The notes under the pieces: model-generated
The model's input: the letters and a program-made list of their open reading frames with translations, nothing else
The model's database searches: none
What the model was told of the DNA's origin: nothing
Shown here: one piece after another, positions 1-9,700 of the stretch
Layout: every line of letters begins with the position of its first letter
Position numbering within the stretch: the stretch's first letter is position 1
Position numbers and translations under genes: made by a program
Source: a virus
Virus record (IMG/VR): IMGVR_UViG_3300044846_002555
Coordinates: 78,860 to 142,859 of that record
Direction: 5' to 3' (one strand)
DNA: 64,000 bases

Positions 1-1
1 A

Positions 2-742
2 ATGACACCAACGCCTACTCAAACAATAACCCCAACAATGACTAAAACTCCAACACCTACACCAACATTAACACCTACACCAACATCTAGTTCGGCTCAA
101 TTATGGTATTTATATTCGTCTTGTTTATTAGTGGATGGAGAGTCACAAGTTATCTTACAACCAATATTAGTATTACCGACATTAACTATTGGTGACGTGT
201 TTGTTTTCAATGTACCGGATAGTAAACCTGAATGTTGGTCATTAATTAATACTTATAATGGTTTACCATCATCAATTCCGTTTGGTGCTTTAGTATTTAA
301 TACTAATTATTTCACATCAGTATCTAACACTATTTACCCATTTAATGAAGGTAGAGAATGTGATGAATGTCAAGAAGGTATAAATAATATTGAACCAATA
401 ACTAATAATTTTTTAGTTACAGTATATAAATCTAATTGTAACATAACAAATATTTCACCACCATTTTACTTTTCTAATGATTCTACATTCCCAATTGATA
501 TTAGTAGTCCATTTGTTGGTGTACATTCAGGTTTTAATGGTGATTTATCCATAACCGTTGTTAGTACATTAAATCAAAGTCAATGTGTTTCCTTGATTGT
601 AGATGGTGTAACTTATTTATCACCACAAACAATAACATTTAACTATCTTGAACCTCAAACTCAAGTTGTTGAGTTTTTAAATGTAAATATATCTGAGAAT
701 TCTACATTTGAAATTAATCTGACCGGAGGGTCTTGTTTATAA
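2..742 (+). CDS. Thr-Pro-rich virion surface protein, C-terminal part (cut by window edge)
   Basis: The frame is open from the first bases, so the gene very probably begins outside the window. Residues 1-30 are a mucin-like Pro-Thr repeat, followed by a beta-rich, Ser/Asn/Thr-rich region with an E-C-D-E-C pair near residue 122. Pro-Thr linkers of the same kind occur in the minus-strand fibre genes at 1384 and 14475, so a tail-fibre or decoration protein is the likely role. No enzyme motif is visible. It converges on the resolvase gene at 778 across a shared terminator. It is the only fibre-like gene on the plus strand here. Confidence 0.7.
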   Translation: MTPTPTQTITPTMTKTPTPTPTLTPTPTSSSAQLWYLYSSCLLVDGESQVILQPILVLPTLTIGDVFVFNVPDSKPECWSLINTYNGLPSSIPFGALVFNTNYFTSVSNTIYPFNEGRECDECQEGINNIEPITNNFLVTVYKSNCNITNISPPFYFSNDSTFPIDISSPFVGVHSGFNGDLSITVVSTLNQSQCVSLIVDGVTYLSPQTITFNYLEPQTQVVEFLNVNISENSTFEINLTGGSCL

Positions 743-743
743 T

Positions 744-780
744 AAAAAACCCCCTCGTTAAAAGGGGGTTATTTTTTTTA
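744..780. terminator. Bidirectional intrinsic terminator
   Basis: The arms AACCCCC (748-754) and GGGGGTT (764-770) form a hairpin with A-rich sequence before and an eight-base T tract after. It lies between the convergent genes ending at 742 and 778 and can serve both strands. Confidence 0.85.
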
Positions 781-1377
781 CCATATTTTTTCTTGTTTCA
801 TATGACCTATAACACAACAGTAAGCATCTGTTTGGTCAAAATTTTCTTTTTTCAGGGTATTGTTTCTTGTATATAACCAAGTGATTTGAGGTTCTTTTTT
901 GGCTATTAAATCCCATATAATCATTTTCTTGTCAATGTCTTTAGGAAGTCCTCCGAATAGTACGTATTTACCTTTATCATTTAATTGAGTTAACTCCGGA
1001 AAGGCGAATTTACGAGAATTGTATGTTGATATAAAATCAGGTACGACACCTAATACATCATATATCTCTTTAGTAACTAAAGTATTGAACCTTAATAAAG
1101 TTTGAACTGTGTAAACATTGTTTGAGTTCAATAAAGGTTCTTCAATAATAACTTTAGTAATACCCATGTCTTTATATTCTAAAAGTTTAGTTCTAAAGAT
1201 TTGACCTTTTAGAAGTAATTCTTTTATTTTATTTTCTTCTTTTGGTTTTGGAACGGGTGATATATGAGTTAATTCAAGTAGTTGTTGACTTTGTATATCA
1301 AATAACGCCCAACCAATTGTTTTTGTACTCACATCTAATCCTAAAACTTTAGGACTTTCTTTAAGTGTTTTTTTCAT
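778..1377 (-). CDS. RuvC-like Holliday junction resolvase
   Basis: This is a 199-residue RNase H-fold protein of the RuvC type. The first strand carries G-L-D-V-S-T (catalytic D15) followed by GWALF. The second acidic site is in VIIEEPL (E79/E80), and the C-terminal site is D-Q-T-D-A-Y (D181, D184). This is the usual four-acid arrangement and the usual length. In phages such enzymes resolve branched replicative DNA before packaging. It sits downstream of the virion genes rather than in the recombination block at 16-23 kb. The start is the only ATG ahead of the catalytic strand, 6 bp after the stop of the gene at 1384. Confidence 0.85.
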   Translation of the reverse strand: MKKTLKESPKVLGLDVSTKTIGWALFDIQSQQLLELTHISPVPKPKEENKIKELLLKGQIFRTKLLEYKDMGITKVIIEEPLLNSNNVYTVQTLLRFNTLVTKEIYDVLGVVPDFISTYNSRKFAFPELTQLNDKGKYVLFGGLPKDIDKKMIIWDLIAKKEPQITWLYTRNNTLKKENFDQTDAYCCVIGHMKQEKIW

Positions 1378-1383
1378 AATTTA

Positions 1384-3873
1384 TTAGAAATCAAATTTAA
1401 CCAAAAACTGTTGAATCCCTTGTCTTAACACAGGAGATTGTAGCTTTGATACAATCATAAGATTCATATCAGAATCGTAAAGCCCAATTTCAGTAATATA
1501 TGAACTTGTTCCTTTAGTCCATGTAGGGTTTGATGTTGATTGAAACTCTGCTTGACCAAGATTAATCTTATATTTCATTTCATAAATGGTTGCTTCAATA
1601 TCCGTTTCTAATGAACCGTAGAAATAATATTCATCACCAAAATTTAATGAAGGTGAAGTTGTATTATTATCTACTAATGGAATGAATAGATTTAAGTTAT
1701 AATCATCAGCCGCTGCATAGTTTTCTTCAGTGATTGTAAATGTTGTTCCTGTTAAACTATCTACGGTTAAATAACCATTGATTGTGGTTGCACTTATTTG
1801 AGGTGTAAAATCAATTATTTTCCAATCATTCGGGTCAGGTCTACCTGTACCAATTACTTTTTGACAAATAACTTGGAATGTGTCAGCGTAAAACCCTGTT
1901 ATTAAGTCACAGGAAGGACACAGAGTCGTTGTTGTTGTCGTTGTGGTAGTTGTGGTTGGAATTAACGTTGGTTGGTTTAAACAAGGGAATTCAGCTCCAA
2001 ATCTAATTGAAACGTTTTGTTCAGTTAAACCTCCACAAGAAATGTTTGGTCCTTGAATTTTGGTGTAGTAATTACAATGTAATGAATTCGTAAAAATATC
2101 GGTATTACTAAATCTATAAGTTACGTACATATATTCAGTGTCCGCTGTTAATATACCGTTAACTGTTGGTTGATTATTCTCAACCACACAAGTGTTAGGT
2201 GTTGTTAGACCAACTTTAGGTGCGGGTAATGTCCAGTTACGATTTGACTTGTAAGACATTGCTGCGATAATCTCCTCATCATCAATTATAATAATTTGTG
2301 AATCAGGGAACACTTTACCAACTCTACTTGGTAACCCGTTACTATTTGGATGGGTGTCCCAAAGTTGATAATATCTAATACCCGGCATATTCATATCCGT
2401 ATTTTTAGTAGAATATAAATACTCAACTTCAAATAATGGACTTCCTTCATCAGTTAAGTCATCAAAACCCGGTGGGTCAACCCAAAAAGTTTCACCTTTA
2501 CAACATTCAGGATTTTTATGCCACATTAACCAAGGTAAATGTAATCTAAAGTTACGAGCTTCACCCGTTGTATCTGTAGGATTATTAGGGTCGTAAGGTT
2601 CAAAGGCAAATTTCTCACCATAGAAGAAATCAATTGATTGATTAGTATAGTGAATAATAGCAATAGCTTTTTGCTCACTTGGTTGAACAACAACTTGTTC
2701 ATCAAATGAATTATAATAATAAACAACACTTGTATCGGTTTGTCCACTATCTGACATATATCCAAAATATTCTTTACTACCTAAATAAGACGCTGAACCA
2801 AAATATTGATAACCTTTATAAAATGAATCATACAACCCAGCAGGATTTTCCGACCAAGGAATATTCATATTCCAAATTTTAACATCGGACTCGTCTGTAC
2901 TACATAAAGATTCAAAATTAATAACATTTTGATTCCAATGAGAACTTGGTGTAACACTATCGTATATTGTAGTCATATTTGGTGGGTATACTAATACTCT
3001 AGCAAAACATCCACTTGAAAAGTTTGAAAAATCAGGTGTTGGTCTGTCTAATGTATAATGACCTAAACAAATATCCACAATTTTATAAGTTAATATCGGA
3101 TAACAACTACTCATTGACATCTCACAGTTAGGTGGAGTCGGAGTCGGAGGTAATGGTGTTGTACAACAAGTTGAGGAAGGTGTTGGTGTAGGTGTAGGTG
3201 ACTCACATAAATAAGTTGTTTGAGTTGGTGTTGGTGTAGGGGTTGGTGAAGAATCTATTGATGGTGTTACTGTTGGAGTTGGGGTTGATGTTGGTGTTAC
3301 ACCTGGTTCACAATAACAATTATATTCTCCTTGACCATCATAATATATTGTAACAAAATCACCAATCATTGGTAATCTTACAATATTTGAATTACACCCT
3401 GAATATACTAATTGAATAACACTACCACCTGTTAATGTAGACATATCTACAAGATAGTTAGAGTTAATTGTATATTGGCTATTTGTTAACGCACTCCAAT
3501 TAATTGTAGTTGCGGTTGTATTACCTGTAAAAAATCCTCTCATAGCCGCTCTATTATATACAGTTTGAGGAACTGACGCCATATAAGGGATTCCATATGT
3601 ATTACCGGTTATTCCGTCAACATAATATGGATATTTAACATTTTGTTTGTTAGATTCAGGTTTACCTGTTGAATTTTGAGCATTAAACGCTGGCTCAAGA
3701 ATTTTTGTTGAGGTTTGATTATAAGGTGTTCCGGTTAATGTATTATAAGACACTTCACTATCACCTACTTGAAAATAAGATATGTTAAAACTACCTTCTG
3801 ATAGTTTTTGTCTTGCAGTATCGGTTAGTCTTGTACTAAGTAAACCTTGTGTATTTTTTAATATGTATCCCAT
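1384..3873 (-). CDS. Large tail-fibre/baseplate-associated protein with Thr-Pro and poly-Thr linkers
   Basis: An 829-residue virion protein. Residues 12-45 (start TRLTDTARQKL, end YFQVGDSEV) resemble the N-terminal attachment region of phage tail-collar fibre proteins, which read 'L-T-D-x-G-x-x-x-L ... F-x-V-G-D'. Residues about 190-250 are Pro-Thr repeats, and an uninterrupted Thr run lies near residue 641 just before a C-P-S-C pair. The C-terminal part (SYITEIGLYDSDMNLM) fits a baseplate-proximal fibre fold. The start lies only 4 nt from a TATTTATA element, implying a nearly leaderless late transcript. The fibre role is inference from these patterns. Confidence 0.65.
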   Translation of the reverse strand: MGYILKNTQGLLSTRLTDTARQKLSEGSFNISYFQVGDSEVSYNTLTGTPYNQTSTKILEPAFNAQNSTGKPESNKQNVKYPYYVDGITGNTYGIPYMASVPQTVYNRAAMRGFFTGNTTATTINWSALTNSQYTINSNYLVDMSTLTGGSVIQLVYSGCNSNIVRLPMIGDFVTIYYDGQGEYNCYCEPGVTPTSTPTPTVTPSIDSSPTPTPTPTQTTYLCESPTPTPTPSSTCCTTPLPPTPTPPNCEMSMSSCYPILTYKIVDICLGHYTLDRPTPDFSNFSSGCFARVLVYPPNMTTIYDSVTPSSHWNQNVINFESLCSTDESDVKIWNMNIPWSENPAGLYDSFYKGYQYFGSASYLGSKEYFGYMSDSGQTDTSVVYYYNSFDEQVVVQPSEQKAIAIIHYTNQSIDFFYGEKFAFEPYDPNNPTDTTGEARNFRLHLPWLMWHKNPECCKGETFWVDPPGFDDLTDEGSPLFEVEYLYSTKNTDMNMPGIRYYQLWDTHPNSNGLPSRVGKVFPDSQIIIIDDEEIIAAMSYKSNRNWTLPAPKVGLTTPNTCVVENNQPTVNGILTADTEYMYVTYRFSNTDIFTNSLHCNYYTKIQGPNISCGGLTEQNVSIRFGAEFPCLNQPTLIPTTTTTTTTTTTLCPSCDLITGFYADTFQVICQKVIGTGRPDPNDWKIIDFTPQISATTINGYLTVDSLTGTTFTITEENYAAADDYNLNLFIPLVDNNTTSPSLNFGDEYYFYGSLETDIEATIYEMKYKINLGQAEFQSTSNPTWTKGTSSYITEIGLYDSDMNLMIVSKLQSPVLRQGIQQFLVKFDF

Positions 3874-3877
3874 GTGA

Positions 3878-3885
3878 TATAAATA
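3878..3885 (-). promoter_or_regulatory. TATTTATA element (candidate late promoter) for 1384
   Basis: A perfect TATTTATA in gene sense, 4 nt upstream of the ATG at 3873. It is one of twelve perfect copies placed within about 30 nt of a start in this window. Confidence 0.5.
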
Positions 3886-3903
3886 TTCTTATTTTTTTTA
3901 TTT

Positions 3904-4929
3904 TTAATTGACACTTATTATTTCTACTCTACAACATCCACAACCACTAATACTAGCGTTACCAATTGAGAATAAATCCTGACTTGATGTGTAAGTACAA
4001 GGTGTTAATGGGTCGTTTTGTGTTATTGTCGTTGTTGTGTTTAATATAATATTGTCTGAAGACGTAAAATTTAACGAATTCCAACTTTCGGTATAATAAT
4101 CTAAATAATTAACTAAATTTTGGCAACCTTGTATTGGATTATAATCAGTGTTAGTTGTTGTTAAACCACTTGTTGTTAGTGGAATAGAAACATTATTTTT
4201 AGATAATATAGTATTAGTCGTTAAAGTTGCTGTGGTAGCGCTTGGTGAATAATAAAAAGTGTTATAATGTAATATGTTAAAATTAACCGTAATACCACTT
4301 GGTAATGCCGGAATTACACTAAAAGTTGTTGTGTATTGTTTAGTTAATGTTGTATTTGTGTTAACTGGATTTGTTATTGTTGTATTTAATTTTAATTGAT
4401 ATAATGTCGGAGGTGCCGGCGCATTCAATGTCACGTTATTACTATTAGTATTACCACTCGAATCAATAACCTTAACACTATATATTCCTGAACACAAATT
4501 AGTAAATGTTGGGGAATTAAAATATGTAATACCATTATCAATTGAGTATTGATAAGGTGGATAACCTCCCGACGCGGATACCATTAAATTACCATCACAC
4601 GTACAAATTGGTTGATTAACACTAAAAGTCAATGAGTTAACTCCTAATGGGTTACAAACCCCTTCATTTACTACCACAGTCCCGTTGGCTCCTAATATAT
4701 ACCAAGAGTTAAGCGGGGGTACTGATGATGGTAATGAAGAAAACATCAAATAAGATAAATTACCACCTGTTAGTTTCCATTTATTAATAGAAGTGTCCCA
4801 AGTGATTAAATAAGTATAATCGTCTGACACCCATTGATTGTAATCATTAGAATCAACACCATAAGGGTTAAAATGTATTTGTAAATTATCTATACTTGAA
4901 TTTAAACAAAAATTATATTCTATTTCCAT
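3904..4929 (-). CDS. Virion protein with a SprB-type repeat
   Basis: A 341-residue protein that I do not recognise as a whole. Residues about 101-163 match the SprB repeat of flavobacterial gliding adhesins: a short Cys-Asp-Gly-Asn lead-in, G-G-Y-P-P-Y-Q-Y-S, then C-S-G-I-Y-S-V-K-V-I-D-S-S-G. The rest is Ser/Thr/Asn-rich and beta-like, ending in GCGCCRVEI. I chose the ATG at 4929 because it follows the previous stop by 2 nt, as elsewhere in this cluster. An in-frame ATG at 4956 would add nine residues and overlap the upstream gene. A surface role next to the fibre genes is inferred. Confidence 0.65.
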   Translation of the reverse strand: MEIEYNFCLNSSIDNLQIHFNPYGVDSNDYNQWVSDDYTYLITWDTSINKWKLTGGNLSYLMFSSLPSSVPPLNSWYILGANGTVVVNEGVCNPLGVNSLTFSVNQPICTCDGNLMVSASGGYPPYQYSIDNGITYFNSPTFTNLCSGIYSVKVIDSSGNTNSNNVTLNAPAPPTLYQLKLNTTITNPVNTNTTLTKQYTTTFSVIPALPSGITVNFNILHYNTFYYSPSATTATLTTNTILSKNNVSIPLTTSGLTTTNTDYNPIQGCQNLVNYLDYYTESWNSLNFTSSDNIILNTTTTITQNDPLTPCTYTSSQDLFSIGNASISGCGCCRVEIISVN

Positions 4930-4931
4930 AA

Positions 4932-5492
4932 TTAAGTTGTTGAAGTTAATTGACATATAGTACTTGCTGTAAAATCACCCCAATAATCAACAACAGTCAC
5001 AGGATAAGAACCAACAGGTAAATTCATAACCGCGGGGCTAATATTCCCTAATACAGGACCACCCCAAATATATTTATAAGGTGGTGTACCACCGGTTATT
5101 GAGACAGATACTCTACCATCATTTGATGTTGGGGTTGTTGGGTTAATCGAATCACACTCAATTGTCATTGGGAATACCGTTATTACATCACATTCATTAG
5201 ATTGAATAAAAGTAATTGCTGGTTGTGGTGGAGGTGGGGGAAAACAACTATAAGCATTTTCAATACAATCAGAGCAATCGGGATATAATACGACACTTCC
5301 ATTTCCCGCATCATATATTAATGACCCGGAAAGTATTGGTCCTTGTATTAGAGTTGCACATCCACTGAATGAAGGTATTGTTATTGAATAAACACTACCT
5401 AAAATCGGGAAAGGTAAAGTAAGGTCATTTACTCCGAAAAAATTATCGGATTCATCAAATTTTTCGCAACATTTTTTAAAATAATATATCAT
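4932..5492 (-). CDS. Virion protein with a C-terminal SprB-type repeat
   Basis: A 186-residue protein. Residues 109-180 form a SprB-type repeat (S-N-D-G-R-V-S-V, G-G-T-P-P-Y-K-Y-I-W, then L-P-V-G-S-Y-P-V-T-V-V-D). The N-terminal half has a D-C-S-D-C pair (near residue 72) like the Cys pairs in the genes at 2 and 12256, followed by a polyproline stretch. The gene is 2 nt upstream of 3904 and probably co-transcribed from the TATTTATA element at 5514. SprB repeats are known from secreted flavobacterial adhesins, so a role at the virion surface is plausible but inferred. Confidence 0.65.
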   Translation of the reverse strand: MIYYFKKCCEKFDESDNFFGVNDLTLPFPILGSVYSITIPSFSGCATLIQGPILSGSLIYDAGNGSVVLYPDCSDCIENAYSCFPPPPPQPAITFIQSNECDVITVFPMTIECDSINPTTPTSNDGRVSVSITGGTPPYKYIWGGPVLGNISPAVMNLPVGSYPVTVVDYWGDFTASTICQLTSTT

Positions 5493-5512
5493 TATAATTT
5501 GTTTCAGTTATA

Positions 5513-6493
5513 CTATAAATAATCCTTTATTTGTTTTTTCACCAAAGATTTCATAACTTCCACATATTTTTTTGTTGAACTTTGAGAACTTACATAATCA
5601 AAAAAGTTAATATCCTCTTTTAATTTATCTAATGGGTTAATATTAATAAAATCTCCTTTATAAAATTTATCTTGTTTTTGGTTACCGGTTACTCCTGCCA
5701 TATGAAGAATTGGTTTATCTTCATATATTTTTATTGAGTCAGTTGCCCATGAAAATTCAAACTCGGGTGTAATTCTTGTCTCAATTCCGTGTAACCATAA
5801 GTTCCATAATAATGACCACATTTCTGCGGTCCAAAATTGAATTTCACCGGGACTTATTGGGAATCTTCTTTGATAATCTAACATTTGGTCATATAGTGGA
5901 ACACAATCTGCATAAATTTTTTCCCATAATAACCAATCGGTGTTTTTAATTAGGTATTGACCACCACCTGAATTTTCTTGATTACATTCGATACATTCGA
6001 CTGAAACACCAATAACATCAGCCATTTCGTTAAGTAATTGACCTTTACCGGATGTAGGGTGAGCACTTTCATAACGATTACAACAATCCATAATATAATT
6101 ATATCCGATATAACCTATGGTATCGGATAAGTAAGTAATATCGTCATTAATTAAACTATCAAAATTTGGTAATTTTCTAAATATAATATCAGAGTCGTGT
6201 AAGAAAAAACATTTACCATATTCAGGAAAATCTTTTAACCATTTTGAAATTAAAAAAGGTTTAACTGTTGGTATATAATGTTTTTGAGGTCTATCGTCAA
6301 TATAATGATGTACGTTAACACCCGTATCTTTTAATTTTAAAGATTCTTCAGTTGGTTTACCATCTTCACTTATTATTCCAAGTAATACGTGTATTTGATT
6401 TGGGGGGACACCATGTTCAATAAAGTTATGTATATATACCATTATTTGCCAATGGAAATATGGTACATCAGGTTGAGCTGTAACAAAAATCAT
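5513..6493 (-). CDS. GT-A-type glycosyltransferase-like protein
   Basis: A 326-residue protein with a GT-A-like layout. It has an N-terminal strand (MIFVTAQPD), then CFFLHDSDIIF with a D-x-D motif (D100, D102) that in this fold binds the metal and sugar nucleotide. A W-rich acceptor region around 200-250 includes GEIQFWTAEMW. There is no signal peptide or membrane segment, so it should act in the cytoplasm. It lies among fibre genes whose Pro-Thr tracts would be natural O-glycosylation sites, so virion-protein glycosylation is a reasonable inference. Transfer to DNA or to host surface sugars is also possible. The start is followed upstream by 78 nt without a gene. Confidence 0.6.
   Translation of the reverse strand: MIFVTAQPDVPYFHWQIMVYIHNFIEHGVPPNQIHVLLGIISEDGKPTEESLKLKDTGVNVHHYIDDRPQKHYIPTVKPFLISKWLKDFPEYGKCFFLHDSDIIFRKLPNFDSLINDDITYLSDTIGYIGYNYIMDCCNRYESAHPTSGKGQLLNEMADVIGVSVECIECNQENSGGGQYLIKNTDWLLWEKIYADCVPLYDQMLDYQRRFPISPGEIQFWTAEMWSLLWNLWLHGIETRITPEFEFSWATDSIKIYEDKPILHMAGVTGNQKQDKFYKGDFININPLDKLKEDINFFDYVSSQSSTKKYVEVMKSLVKKQIKDYL
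5514..5521 (-). promoter_or_regulatory. TATTTATA element (candidate late promoter) for 4932/3904
   Basis: Perfect TATTTATAGTA in gene sense, 21 nt before the ATG at 5492 and overlapping the stop codon of the glycosyltransferase gene. The flanking bases match the copies at 11934 and 60325. Confidence 0.55.
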
Positions 6494-6559
6494 AATAATT
6501 AAAACGTTTTTAATTAAATATAAATGACAATCAAATGTAATAAATGGTAAAGATGATGA

Positions 6560-6567
6560 TATTTATA
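6560..6567 (+). promoter_or_regulatory. TATTTATA element (candidate late promoter) for 6572
   Basis: Perfect TATTTATA, 4 nt upstream of the ATG of the small plus-strand gene at 6572. Confidence 0.5.
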
Positions 6568-6571
6568 TAAT

Positions 6572-6742
6572 ATGAAACTGATTAGAACAATATCAAATTT
6601 GGTTACAGAATCTAAAAGAATTTACGAAGAGGCCTGTGAAAAAGGTGTCAACGAAAAAGAATTAGATAGATTAGAAAAAAACTACAATGAATCTTTAAAA
6701 CTTTTAAAGTTGTACGAAGGTTTAGGTAAAAAAACGGAATAA
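6572..6742 (+). CDS. Small helical protein with N-terminal LVTE tag
   Basis: A 56-residue plus-strand gene embedded in the minus-strand fibre cluster. The start MKLIRTISNLVTES is strikingly similar to MRLTNTLSTLITEQ of the gene at 38164, and both end in [VI]-T-E. The rest is a charged amphipathic helix with leucines at heptad spacing (LDRLEKNYNESLKLLKLYEG). It has its own TATTTATA element 4 nt upstream. I cannot name a function. The tag suggests an internal virion protein matured by the prohead protease (inference). Confidence 0.6.
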   Translation: MKLIRTISNLVTESKRIYEEACEKGVNEKELDRLEKNYNESLKLLKLYEGLGKKTE

Positions 6743-6744
6743 TA

Positions 6745-9700
6745 TTACGTTCCGTAAACTATTTCAATACCTTCAATGTGTATAGTCCATCTTAAAGTTT
6801 CTCCAACAACACCGGTTACCTGTATGTCTAAAGCGTCATTAGTATCGTCAGCGGTAATTGCAACGTCATAAGATGAGTTAGTTTCTACATCAGTACCAAT
6901 AGTTGATACAGTACCGATTAAAGAAGTTACTCCACCTACATTCTTAATCGCAACTTTTCTTATATAGTGAGCTCCTCCTGAACCATCTGATTTAATACCA
7001 CCAATATTTACTGTAACAAACATTGCAGTTCCTGCAATTACGGATATAAGTTGAGTTGTTCCATCTAAAAATATATTAACTGGTGTCGCATTTGTTGTTT
7101 TATTTCTACCAACTAAGTCAATTTGTTGTGATGTTCCTTTTATTAAACCATTAAAACTACCTGAAGAAAAAGACCTTTGACCGAAACGAGGTGCACATGA
7201 TAATGTTCCACCAAGAATTGATGAATAACAACCTGTGGTAGTGTTGCCACAACCTCCACCAATAAATGAATGGGTACCACATGAAATATTTGATATACCA
7301 CCAACAATTGCCGAACAACCACTAAACACGACATTTCCATTACCACCACCAACAAAAGAACCTGATGAACAAACCCCATTTACGTTTCCACCAACAATTA
7401 CAGATAGGGTTGTACTTGATAATGCGGGTGTTGCAATACAGTTTGATTGACCACCACCAATAAAGTTAGAATCACCATGAGTTCTATTTGACATACCGCT
7501 AACAATTGCTGAGTATCCATATACCCATTGGCATGTAATACAGTTTCCATTACCCCCACCTATAAATGAAAAACTTAAACGAGTTGTATTATTATTACCC
7601 CCACCAATAAATGAAGAGTTTCCTATAGTAATATTACAATAACCACCACCAATTGTTGAACATCCCCCACTTGAATTATTCTTTTGACCACCACCAATTG
7701 TTGAAGTATCTCCTGATGAGATATTATTATATCCACCACTGATTGTTGAAGTGGCTCCTGATAAACGGTTTTTAGCTCCACCTCCAATTGTTGATATTCT
7801 ACCACATATCACATTACTATAACCACCACTAATTGTTGTGAAATAACATGATGATGATGTATTATCACAACCACCGGCAATTACCGAACAATTTCCACAA
7901 GCGCGATTTTTATATCCACCACCAATTGTTGAGGTAGCACCGGATGAGACATTACATCTACCACCAACAACAGTTGACCAACTACCTGAAGATAAATTAC
8001 AAACCCCACCACCAATTGTTGAACACGCCCCTGATGCGATGTTTCTATAACCTCCACTTATTGTTGATAATTTACCCGCATTAAATGTACAAGTTGGACT
8101 AGTCGTTACAGCTCCTGTTGTAAAGTTAAATGTTCCTCCACTAGTATTATTAAAAATACCACCACCGATAGTTGTACCTAAAGAACAACATTCGTTATTT
8201 GGTGATTGTATTCTATTATTAAGACCACCACCAATTGTTGAAAATCTTGCATTTATTATGTTAATACAACCACCACCAATTGTTGAAGTATAACCTGAAG
8301 AATTATTATTACTACCACCACCAACAGTTCCAAGTATTCCGTAGACACGATTGTCAATACCACCCCCAATTGTTCCACCATCACCAAAAATTCTTTGTGA
8401 TTGACCACCACTAATCGTTGCTCCTAAACAATACACAACATTTAATGCACCTCCTCCAATGGTTGAAGTATTTCCGCTGATTACATTATCAATTCCACCC
8501 CCAATGAATGAATCACTACCCGATACACTATTAGACCTACCACCACCAATTATTGAACATAAACCTGATGCGGTATTCTTACAGCCACCACCAACAAATG
8601 AACAATTTCCTGATGCGGTATTACAAAAACCACCTAAAATTGATGACCTTAAACCTGATGCGGTATTACATTGACCACCACTTACTGTTGAATAATTACA
8701 TGATGATATATTTTTAAAACCACCACCAATTGTTGAACAAACCCCTATGGCTTGATTACAAATTCCTCCGGCAATTGTTGAAGTAGTTCCTGTTGCGATA
8801 TTATTACATCCTCCCCCAATTGTTGAACTATTACCCACAACAAAATTTTTACAACCACCACCAATAAATGAATGGGTACTTGTTATAGTATTTTGACTAC
8901 CACCAACAATACTTGAAGTGGCTCCTGATACTGTATTACCAATACCTCCACCAATAAATCCTTGACAAAATCCACCTGAACTTGTTGTAAAATTTCGTAA
9001 AAATGGTTGTGAGGAAGAAAAAGGACTCACAGAGACAGTTGCACCACTAACATACAAGTTTGTATATGGTGAGGAATATGTTTGTCCTGTAATAACTACG
9101 TTTCTACTACATCCGAAGTTATCATATGTTAATAAAAGGTCGTTTACGCTAAATGATGATAATTGATTCCCGAACAATTGTAATGTACAAGTATTTGCGG
9201 AATATGAACTTATTAGTTGAGAATTGCCTATAAAGTTTAATGTTCCACCTCCAATTATAGAATGTCTTGCGTAACTTACGTTAACGCTTCCACCCCCAAT
9301 AACACCAAATTCTAACACAACTTTATTATTATTACCACTTACAATACCACCACCATAAGAACATTGAGCCAAACAGTTACCACATCCTCCTAAAATTGCT
9401 GCTCTAACTCCATATGTTTTATTAGCTGTTCCACCGGCTATAACACCATCTTCACCAACACCTGTTGTTCCTGATATTAAGTTACCTCTACCTCCACCAA
9501 TAAATCCGAATTCGTTACATATTTTATTATTTGTTCCACCTGCGATTACTGAATTTGATGGGTTCATTGTATTACTAGTTATACAATTGTAAAAACCACC
9601 ACCTATTGTAGAATATGTTCCACAAACGAGATTAAGTCTACCACCGGCAATTGTTGAGTTATTACAACATGTTGTATTACAACAACCACCACCAACAAAT

